Of a DNA stretch of 64,000 nucleotides, positions 58,613 to 64,000 are shown in pieces. Made by a program: the position numbers and the translations under genes. The stretch is from Bacteroidetes bacterium GWF2_38_335 (GTDB taxonomy: Bacteria > Bacteroidota > Bacteroidia > Bacteroidales > GWF2-38-335). Below the pieces are notes generated by a model. It did no database searches. It saw only the letters and a list, made by a program, of their open reading frames with translations, and was not told the DNA's origin. How positions within the stretch are numbered: the first letter of the stretch is position 1; each line of letters begins with the position of its first letter. The DNA is taken from the NCBI GenBank assembly GCA_001769535.1, contig MEOH01000013.1, positions 79,838-143,837 on the forward strand, in the 5' to 3' direction.

Positions 58613-59350
58613 ATGCTAACAGGTCTGATCACTGATATTCATGAGGATTTGGTTTCCCTCAAAAAAATAATAACTGCTCTTGAAAAAGCGGGCTGTACCG
58701 AATTGATTTGTATGGGCGATATCGTTGGGTATGCCAAACCATTTTACCATTATGAGGAAACAAGAAATGCCGATGAATGTGTTGAAATTATAAGAAAAAA
58801 CTGTGTAAATACTGTTTTGGGCAACCACGATTTGTATCACATAGGCAGGTTAACTGAATTTAAGGCGGGGATTATATATCCACAAGACTGGTTTACAATG
58901 GAAACTTCGAAAAAATCAAGACTTTTCGCAGACAAATTATGGATATATGATGATGATTTTCCCGTTAAGCTATCATCCGATAATATTGAATTTCTGAAGT
59001 CTTGTCCCGAATTTGCAATTTACCAGGATAGATTTTTTATTTCACATTACTTATTCCCCGACCTATCAGGTTCACTGAAGAAATTTGTAAACAATCCATT
59101 TTCTGCATGGAAACATTTCAGGTTTATAAAAAAATACGGGTGCCACACAGGAATTTGTGGGCATGTGCACCCCAATGGATTTCAATATATCAGGAAGCTG
59201 AATAGTTCATTCAGAGTGTTTTCAGAAATTAAAATATCAGGAAAAACCCAGCAATTTTGCGTTCCTCCGGTCGCTTCAGGAAAAAACAACAGCGGTTATG
59301 CCATACTTGATAAAAAAAATAGCACTATTACATCATTTAAGCTAAAATGA
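58613..59350 (+). CDS. Metallophosphoesterase, calcineurin-like
   Basis: A 245-residue metallophosphoesterase with the full set of metal-binding motifs. DxH is in GLITDIHEDLVSLKK, GDIVGY follows, GNHD is in TVLGNHDLYHI, a His is in FISHYLFPD and the C-terminal GHVHPNG replaces the usual GHTH. The order matches YfcE/MPPE-type phosphodiesterases. Cytoplasmic; substrate not evident. It diverges from the TetR gene, with the operator between them. Confidence 0.85.
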   Translation: MLTGLITDIHEDLVSLKKIITALEKAGCTELICMGDIVGYAKPFYHYEETRNADECVEIIRKNCVNTVLGNHDLYHIGRLTEFKAGIIYPQDWFTMETSKKSRLFADKLWIYDDDFPVKLSSDNIEFLKSCPEFAIYQDRFFISHYLFPDLSGSLKKFVNNPFSAWKHFRFIKKYGCHTGICGHVHPNGFQYIRKLNSSFRVFSEIKISGKTQQFCVPPVASGKNNSGYAILDKKNSTITSFKLK

Positions 59351-59526
59351 ACAATCCCACCGCAAAGCAGCGGGGTATCAGCGAAGGATTTATATATATA
59401 TCCGCCCCAAGGGGAGAGGAACCGTGTTTACGAGCTAGGCGAAGCCAATAAAACCAAGAGATCCCTCGGTTTCACTCGGGATCAGTTCGACTAGATAATT
59501 TCAGTTCACTATCGTTCCTGAAATTA
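59348..59526. repeat. Hairpin-rich repeat mosaic, copy B
   Basis: Overlaps the stop of the metallophosphoesterase gene. Holds CCGCAAAGCAGCGGGGTATC (59370-59389), the CCGCCCCAAGGGG module (59402-59414), a stem ATCCC/GGGAT (59461-59482) and a perfect 9-bp inverted repeat TAATTTCAG (59496-59504) / CTGAAATTA (59518-59526). The same first two modules are at 56014-56068. The remainder of the gap to 59647 is AT-rich without a gene. Confidence 0.55.
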
Positions 59527-59620
59527 TAGTCTCACTGATTTAATGATGGTTACATGTTAAAAATTTATAATGTTTTATTCACATCCTGCATTTTAAGGGA
59601 ACTTTTTAATTTTTTTTTCG

Positions 59621-59628
59621 TATTTTTG
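59621..59628 (+). promoter_or_regulatory. -7 promoter element before the MORN-repeat protein gene
   Basis: TATTTTTG, an exact TAnnTTTG match, 19 bp before the ATG at 59648. The leader would be about 10 nt. Confidence 0.45.
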
Positions 59629-59647
59629 ATTTTAAATTAATGGTAAA

Positions 59648-60064
59648 ATGAGGACTATTATTTTTGTACTGTTAAATTTTGTGTTTTTACTGTCTTTTTC
59701 CCAGGACAGGACTATTTCTTTCGATCAGCTTGAAAGTAAAGGAGATATAATGTATGTTATTGGTGAGAAATCTCCTTATTCAGGAAATTGCTACACCAAA
59801 TATGAAACAGGTGAAAAAGGAATGGCCGGAAAATTTATCGACGGAAAAAAAGAGGGAAAATGGATCTGGTGGTACAAAACCGGCGTTATCAAGCGGTCAA
59901 CAGAATTCAAAGATGGTTTAAAAGACGGGAACAGCATATATTATTATAAAAACGGGGTTAAAAAAACGGAGATGATTTTTGAAAAGGATAAAAATATCAA
60001 ACAAATGTGCTGGGATGAAAGTGGAAACCGCATCCCCAACCCCACCCTGGAACAATTCAGATAA
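59648..60064 (+). CDS. Exported MORN-repeat protein (YwqK-like)
   Basis: A 138-residue protein with a signal peptide (MRTIIFVLLNFVFLLSFS, then QDRT). Three MORN-type units follow: NCYTKYETGEKGMAGKFIDG, KKEGKWIWWYKTGVIKRSTE and LKDGNSIYYYKNGVKKTEMI. The family is often called the YwqK antitoxin; in Bacteroidota it is more usually a free-standing envelope protein. There is no adjacent toxin. The next gene starts with no gap at 60065, so both are probably cotranscribed. Confidence 0.82.
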   Translation: MRTIIFVLLNFVFLLSFSQDRTISFDQLESKGDIMYVIGEKSPYSGNCYTKYETGEKGMAGKFIDGKKEGKWIWWYKTGVIKRSTEFKDGLKDGNSIYYYKNGVKKTEMIFEKDKNIKQMCWDESGNRIPNPTLEQFR

Positions 60065-60526
60065 ATGAAAATTATTCCTGTTATATTTCTTTTATTAATT
60101 ATTGCTTTTTCAGGATGCAGAAACGATGAGGATTTTGAATCCTCCATGAACGCTACTGCTGAAGGATCAGAATGGTGTACTATTACAAGGATTGCCGAAT
60201 TGGACCAAAACAATCATTTTATTATTACCGGAACCTCTGAAGATGAGAAAGTGATTATCCTTACTGTTTATGGCGATGAAGAGGATACTTACACCCTTTT
60301 TGCCGACTCCACAAAAGTTGAGTTTTCAGCCACTTTCGTAAGGAATATCGAAGAAAATCCCGAAGAAGTTTATACTGCCACATCAGGCGAAGTAATCATA
60401 ACCAAACACAAAAAAAGAGAGCATCGCATATCCGGATCTTTTCATTTCAATGCCACCGCTCCCGAAGGCAACATCAGTATTACAAACGGGGAATTTGAAA
60501 ATCTCAAATATACTACAGGGGAATAA
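60065..60526 (+). CDS. Lipoprotein resembling DUF6252
   Basis: A 153-residue lipoprotein with leader MKIIPVIFLLLIIAFSGC, then RNDEDFESSMNATAEGSEWC. A small beta-sandwich follows (IILTVYGDEEDTYTLFAD, VIITKHKKREHRISGSFHFN) and it ends ATAPEGNISITNGEFENLKY. The 'SGSFxFxA...GxxxITNGxFxN' ending is what I associate with DUF6252, a Bacteroidota lipoprotein family without known function. Directly abuts the MORN-repeat gene. Confidence 0.7.
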   Translation: MKIIPVIFLLLIIAFSGCRNDEDFESSMNATAEGSEWCTITRIAELDQNNHFIITGTSEDEKVIILTVYGDEEDTYTLFADSTKVEFSATFVRNIEENPEEVYTATSGEVIITKHKKREHRISGSFHFNATAPEGNISITNGEFENLKYTTGE

Positions 60527-60550
60527 TATTGGACAGGAAATGCAATTCTC

Positions 60551-61174
60551 CTACCAATAAGTCAATGAGTACATTCCCACAACCAACAAATCAACTAAAA
60601 TTTGTAACAAAACCGGAGAAATAAACTCGATGGTTGTTTGTTGATATTTTCTATCCTTTACATTTCTGATTTCAGCAGTGTAGAAAGGTTTATTCAGGTT
60701 AACTATTCGCACTGAAGCATAAGGTTTTTCGCCTTCTTTAACTATAAAATCATTTGGATTTGGTGAAACGCCTACAAGAGTAAGGTCGGCAAGAGCAACC
60801 GGATAATCGCGATATTTATCACCATCAGCATGAATCATATAAATGGTATCGCCTTTGAACCCTGAAATAACCCCAACGAGGTATTTGGGATTTTGTTCAT
60901 CAACAATATCATTCTTTGTGAGATACATCATGGTAGCTCCCTCATGCAAACGAGATATGGCCTTTTTTCTATATCTGACATCCAGGCAGGATTGTGTTTT
61001 ATTCAGATAATTTAGTTCCTTTCCTGCTATAGTAGAATAAAAACTGTATTCAAGTTTTATTACATCGGAGCTGTCCTTAGCTGGTCCGGGGGTAAAATAC
61101 ACATCATCGTTTTGAGCAGGCAAAATATTGATTGCAAAAACAATCAGTACCAATGTTAATAGTGCAGTTTTCAT
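60551..61174 (-). CDS. Exported protein of unknown function with C-terminal membrane segment
   Basis: A 207-residue protein with signal peptide MKTALLTLVLIVFAINILPA. The body (KLEYSFYSTIAGKELNYLNK, RYRKKAISRLHEGATMMYLT) is polar and probably periplasmic. A hydrophobic C-terminal segment (PVLLQILVDLLVVGMYSLTY) could anchor it in the membrane. No family recognised. Its start is 12 bp after the stop of the upstream lipoprotein gene, and the two form an operon. Confidence 0.6.
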   Translation of the reverse strand: MKTALLTLVLIVFAINILPAQNDDVYFTPGPAKDSSDVIKLEYSFYSTIAGKELNYLNKTQSCLDVRYRKKAISRLHEGATMMYLTKNDIVDEQNPKYLVGVISGFKGDTIYMIHADGDKYRDYPVALADLTLVGVSPNPNDFIVKEGEKPYASVRIVNLNKPFYTAEIRNVKDRKYQQTTIEFISPVLLQILVDLLVVGMYSLTYW

Positions 61175-61186
61175 ATTTCGGGGTTT

Positions 61187-61861
61187 TTATTTATACACAT
61201 CATATTCAATTAAAATCCATTTTTCGTCCAGATCAACATTAGTGCGTTTAATGAGACCTATATCCCGGGCAAAATAATGGTACATGGTCACTTCCTCATC
61301 CAAAAGGGTATCGCTATTATAAAAAACAGAGTTCCCTGGTGAAGTAACTTTATATACATCATAATAATCTTCACCATCAACCTCATAAACGTCTTTCCAG
61401 TCAAAATATAGCAAGGTATTGTCTTCAGGCGGATTCATGAAAATATAATCCGAAACAAATGTTGAATCACTTAGATTTCTAATTCTTTCAACAAATTCAT
61501 TCCTACCCGACGCCAAATCATAAAAGCTGAATCCATAATATGTTGAATGGTAATAAACCCTGATTCTTTCTTCGTAGAAAGTCCGCCTGTTGATATTAAA
61601 CGGAATAGAATCGCTGACCAGACTGTCTACCATAATAGTATCGGTGCTCAGGGAATCGAGGTAGTAAATCCAGTAAGAACCAGGCTTATAAACAATGTAA
61701 TCGAGAACAGCCTTGTCAATTTTGTTTTTATTATCATCGTTTGAACCGGTATAGTTATTTGCCTCATGGTAATAATAATCTGAATCATGATAACATCCGG
61801 CTAAAACCGAAAAAAGCAATATTGCAAATATAAGATTTGTGGTCAGGTATATCTTTTTCAT
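61187..61861 (-). CDS. Lipoprotein of unknown function
   Basis: A 224-residue lipoprotein with leader ending LLFSVLAGC, then YHDSDYYYHEANNYTG. The body is rich in Tyr/Asp (YKPGSYWIYYLDSLSTD, RIRVYYHSTYYGFSFYD, VYEVDGEDYYDVYKVTS). The start of the mature domain (YIVYKPGSYWIYYLDS) is the beginning typical of several Bacteroidota lipoproteins with a jelly-roll-like domain. No family is assigned. Operon with the next gene downstream. Confidence 0.62.
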   Translation of the reverse strand: MKKIYLTTNLIFAILLFSVLAGCYHDSDYYYHEANNYTGSNDDNKNKIDKAVLDYIVYKPGSYWIYYLDSLSTDTIMVDSLVSDSIPFNINRRTFYEERIRVYYHSTYYGFSFYDLASGRNEFVERIRNLSDSTFVSDYIFMNPPEDNTLLYFDWKDVYEVDGEDYYDVYKVTSPGNSVFYNSDTLLDEEVTMYHYFARDIGLIKRTNVDLDEKWILIEYDVYK

Positions 61862-61928
61862 ATTTCCGAAATTAATCCTGTGAAAAGATACAAAAAACAG
61901 GCCAAAATGTCAAAACAAGTATGTTTTT

Positions 61929-62150
61929 TTACTTTTCTCCCACGTCAGTTTTCAATGAAGTAAGTGAACAACTCTTTTCTTCATCACATTTTGCGCAGGT
62001 AATTCCCAGCTTTTTCATGTTTTCATTCTGACTTACCTCGGTTTCGGGAAATTTACCATCTTTTTTCAAAATCATCTGAGTAGCCAGAAAAATGACTGAA
62101 AGCAGAAGAAGTATGCCGGCAATTAATATGGTTGTAAGAAATGTCTCCAT
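61929..62150 (-). CDS. Small Cys-rich membrane protein
   Basis: A 73-residue protein with one N-terminal transmembrane helix (TTILIAGILLLLSVIFLATQ). The segment ILKKDGKFPETEVSQNENM and the C-terminal LGITCAKCDEEKSCSL with three cysteines follow. I have seen the KDGKFPxTxVxxN...GIxCA pattern in small Bacteroidota membrane proteins. A resemblance to the NqrM-type metal-insertion proteins is possible but weak. The Cys cluster could bind a metal. Confidence 0.6.
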   Translation of the reverse strand: METFLTTILIAGILLLLSVIFLATQMILKKDGKFPETEVSQNENMKKLGITCAKCDEEKSCSLTSLKTDVGEK

Positions 62151-62204
62151 TCTTTTTTTTTACAAATATACAATTATTTTCCTTATTTAGAACAATTCTA
62201 AAAA

Positions 62205-62233
62205 TAAAAAACCCATGATTCCATGAGTTTTTT
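62205..62233 (-). terminator. Intrinsic terminator after the DUF2173 gene
   Basis: On the minus strand AAAAAACTCATG and CATGGGTTTTTT pair (one G-T) around a 4-nt loop. The T-run ends 22 bp after the stop at 62255. Confidence 0.75.
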
Positions 62234-62254
62234 AAAAGGGGCCAAAACGGTTTG

Positions 62255-62608
62255 TTACATATTATTATATTCAAACTTGTAACTGGCTGCCATTCTTAAC
62301 TGGAAAAAGATCTGATTAAAATCGGCCTTTGCTGTTTCAGCAATTACACCAAAATTATCCATTACGCATAATGAAAAATCACCTGATGAAAGAGCCCATC
62401 CTTTAAAACCATCCCAATTTCTTTTGCTGTGCTTATTATATTCAGCAATGCTTTCGGACAAAACACTGTTTGCTTTTCCACACAAAGCGGCCATTAATGA
62501 TGCAAGATCAGATTCAATTTCTCCATAGGATTTAACAAGTTTTCCGTCTTCTTTCGAGAATTCTCCGGCTGCGACAACTCCATTGATTTCCATAAATTTT
62601 TCTAACAT
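62255..62608 (-). CDS. DUF2173 family protein
   Basis: A 117-residue cytoplasmic protein beginning MLEKFMEINGVVAAGEFSKE, with DGKLVKSYGEIESDLASLMA, then NWDGFKGWALSSGDFSLCVM and VIAETAKADFNQIFFQLRMA. This is the signature of DUF2173, a small Roadblock-like domain family of unknown function often found in sulfur-metabolising or anaerobic bacteria. It precedes a terminator and is monocistronic. Confidence 0.82.
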   Translation of the reverse strand: MLEKFMEINGVVAAGEFSKEDGKLVKSYGEIESDLASLMAALCGKANSVLSESIAEYNKHSKRNWDGFKGWALSSGDFSLCVMDNFGVIAETAKADFNQIFFQLRMAASYKFEYNNM

Positions 62609-62913
62609 AATTGCAAAGTATTAATTAATTTATATTCATATATACAAATATATAGATATTTAATTATAAAGTCAAGTTTTTTCAGACTTTTTTTATTCTT
62701 TACCACTATAGTCAGTCCAAAAGGCCATTACATGCCGACCTTGAATAACCCCATCATAACTGCAGGGGTTATTATGCCAGAGTTCGGAACGGTTAACCTG
62801 ACAACTTGTTTAGTCCATCAACAATGAAAATCAATAGCTATTTTTCTTATTTAGAATAATTCTTATTAACTTTGTTTCGAAATAAATTACTTTTATATTC
62901 TAATTCGTTAACA
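62609..62913. other. Gap with a more GC-rich inverted-repeat island
   Basis: Between the DUF2173 and TPP-enzyme genes, the AT-rich gap contains a more GC-rich island (about 62710-62830). It has a perfect 9-bp inverted repeat AATAACCCC (62744-62752) / GGGGTTATT (62765-62773). A 31-codon + strand open frame (62732-62827) spans it. Function unclear. Confidence 0.45.
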
Positions 62914-64000
62914 ATGGAAAATCAAAATATAACCTTCGAAGATTTTAAAAAAGAAGTCCTTAATGATTATTTTACAGCTAATTTGAGTCGCAACCTAAGC
63001 ATTTTGGGAAGAAAAGAAGTACTTGGGGGGAAAGCAAAATTCGGAATTTTCGGCGACGGAAAAGAAATTGCCCAGATAGCCATGGCAAAAGTTTTTCAAA
63101 ATGGTGACTGGCGCTCGGGGTATTACCGTGACCAGACGTTTATGATGGCGGCGGGAATGTTTTCGCCTGAGGAGTTCTTCGCACAGCTTTACGGGCAGAC
63201 TGATAAAAATCTGAATCCGGGGAATGCCGGAAGGTCTTTCAATAACCATTTTTCAACAAGAAATGTAAATAATGACGGAACATGGCGTGATCTTACCAAA
63301 CAAAAAAACTCATCAGCAGATATATCTCCCACAGCAGGTCAGATGCCCAGATTGCTTGGATTGGCATACGCATCAAAACTTTTCAGAAACATCAAAGACC
63401 TGCATTCATTTAATACATTTTCTGTTTCAGGAAATGAAGTAGCTTTTGGAACCATCGGGGATGCCAGCACTTCAGAAGGGCATTTTTGGGAAACCATGAA
63501 CGCCGCTGCGGTTCTACAAGTGCCATTAGCCATCTCAATATGGGATGATGGCTTCGGAATATCTGTACCTAAAAAATATCAAACCGTAAAACAAAGTATT
63601 TCTGAGGCACTCAGAGGCTTTGAGAAATCTGACGGCACAAACGGCATTTATATTTATAAAGCAAAAGGATGGGATTATCCGGGCTGCGTCAAAACATACC
63701 GTGAAGCCATCCACAGATGCCGCACCGAACATATTCCGGTTGTCATTCATATCGAAGAAGTTACTCAACCTCAAGGTCATTCCACTTCGGGATCTCATGA
63801 AAGATATAAATCAAAGGAACGGTTGGAGTGGGAAACCGAATTTGACCCCATCAAAAAAATGAAGGAATGGATCGTTTCTTCAAATCTTTCAGATGAAAAC
63901 ACCCTTAATGAAATTGAAAACAAAGCTGCTGAAAAAGTCCGTGATGCAAAAAACAAAGCATGGTCTGATTATTCTGATCCCATCAAAGCCGAACGCGATG
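62914..64000 (+). CDS. TPP-dependent 2-oxoacid dehydrogenase E1 component (partial, runs off the window)
   Basis: A reading frame of at least 362 codons starts at 62914 and is still open at the window end. It matches the alpha-subunit-like part of the branched-chain/2-oxoacid dehydrogenase E1. It has GYYRDQTFMMAAGMFSPEEF, then NHFSTRNVN, and the TPP/Mg site GTIGDASTSEGHFWETMNAA. VTQPQGHSTSGSHERY supplies the conserved His. In Bacteroidota this chain is normally fused to the beta part, so the complete protein would be longer. The start at 62914 is the first ATG after a noncoding gap. Confidence 0.85.
   Translation, partial: MENQNITFEDFKKEVLNDYFTANLSRNLSILGRKEVLGGKAKFGIFGDGKEIAQIAMAKVFQNGDWRSGYYRDQTFMMAAGMFSPEEFFAQLYGQTDKNLNPGNAGRSFNNHFSTRNVNNDGTWRDLTKQKNSSADISPTAGQMPRLLGLAYASKLFRNIKDLHSFNTFSVSGNEVAFGTIGDASTSEGHFWETMNAAAVLQVPLAISIWDDGFGISVPKKYQTVKQSISEALRGFEKSDGTNGIYIYKAKGWDYPGCVKTYREAIHRCRTEHIPVVIHIEEVTQPQGHSTSGSHERYKSKERLEWETEFDPIKKMKEWIVSSNLSDENTLNEIENKAAEKVRDAKNKAWSDYSDPIKAERD

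Noticed and set aside
59648-60064. Toxin-antitoxin locus (the MORN protein is often named YwqK antitoxin)
   Set aside because: No toxin is adjacent, and the protein is exported; the name is not evidence of a toxin-antitoxin pair.
62700-62830. Possible 5S rRNA fragment on the minus strand (a TTCCGAACTC string)
   Set aside because: Only a short loop-like string matches; flanking helices and length of a 5S rRNA are absent, and no other rRNA gene is near.

Overview
The window is AT-rich DNA from a member of the Bacteroidota, probably an environmental or marine Bacteroidales-like lineage. The evidence is a fused SecDF protein, type IX secretion (T9SS) cargo with type A and type B C-terminal sorting domains, many lipoproteins, Bacteroidota-restricted families (DUF4294, TIGR02757, DUF4838), and promoters with the TAnnTTTG -7 element used by the Bacteroidota primary sigma factor. 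I found no rRNA, tRNA, CRISPR array, transposase or phage gene. Most of the window reads as chromosomal housekeeping DNA interleaved with fast-evolving secreted and lipid-anchored proteins.

Layout. 1-13.5 kb is mainly housekeeping: acyl-CoA synthetase, ElbB-like protein, two SPOUT rRNA/tRNA methyltransferases, DUF4294, SucC, a cation/proton antiporter, a retropepsin-like protease, SecDF, and a LolD-like ATPase/TIGR02757/TrmN6-like operon. 13.5-29 kb holds a palindromic mobile-type repeat, a Ste24-like M48 protease, a TetR regulator with a visible operator, secreted or lipoproteins of unknown function, a papain-like protease, a DUF4838 protein, two T9SS cargo proteins and an orphan ParD antitoxin. 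29-35.8 kb carries threonine aldolase, a Dabb protein and a manA / TMTC-like glycosyltransferase / DPM1-like glycosyltransferase operon, which I read as a candidate protein O-mannosylation cassette. 35.7-39.5 kb has a serine hydrolase diverging from an operon of eight tiny overlapping paralogous genes with a conserved leader and a Cys-Tyr motif. This is the best candidate here for an undescribed system. 39.5-52.3 kb holds an S9 peptidase, a gingipain-like lipoprotein, a four-PAS hybrid histidine kinase and a giant T9SS type B protein with SprB-type repeats. 52.3-56 kb has two tandem sulfotransferases facing a GNAT/glycosyltransferase pair, which suggests surface-glycan decoration. 56-64 kb holds a BIG2 lipoprotein, a second TetR regulator with operator, a metallophosphoesterase, MORN-repeat and lipoproteins, a small membrane protein, a DUF2173 protein and the start of a TPP-dependent 2-oxoacid dehydrogenase cut by the window edge.

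The genes suggest a cell that invests in its envelope: Sec export (SecDF), lipoprotein ABC transport (LolD), T9SS secretion, surface glycan synthesis and sulfation, and probable O-mannosylation of exported proteins. Intergenic DNA carries several short repeat families: an 8-bp tandem array between a stop and a start codon, 7- and 14-bp arrays, a palindromic element with terminal inverted repeats, and a two-copy hairpin mosaic. All family names are from recognition of sequence patterns by eye and no search was run.
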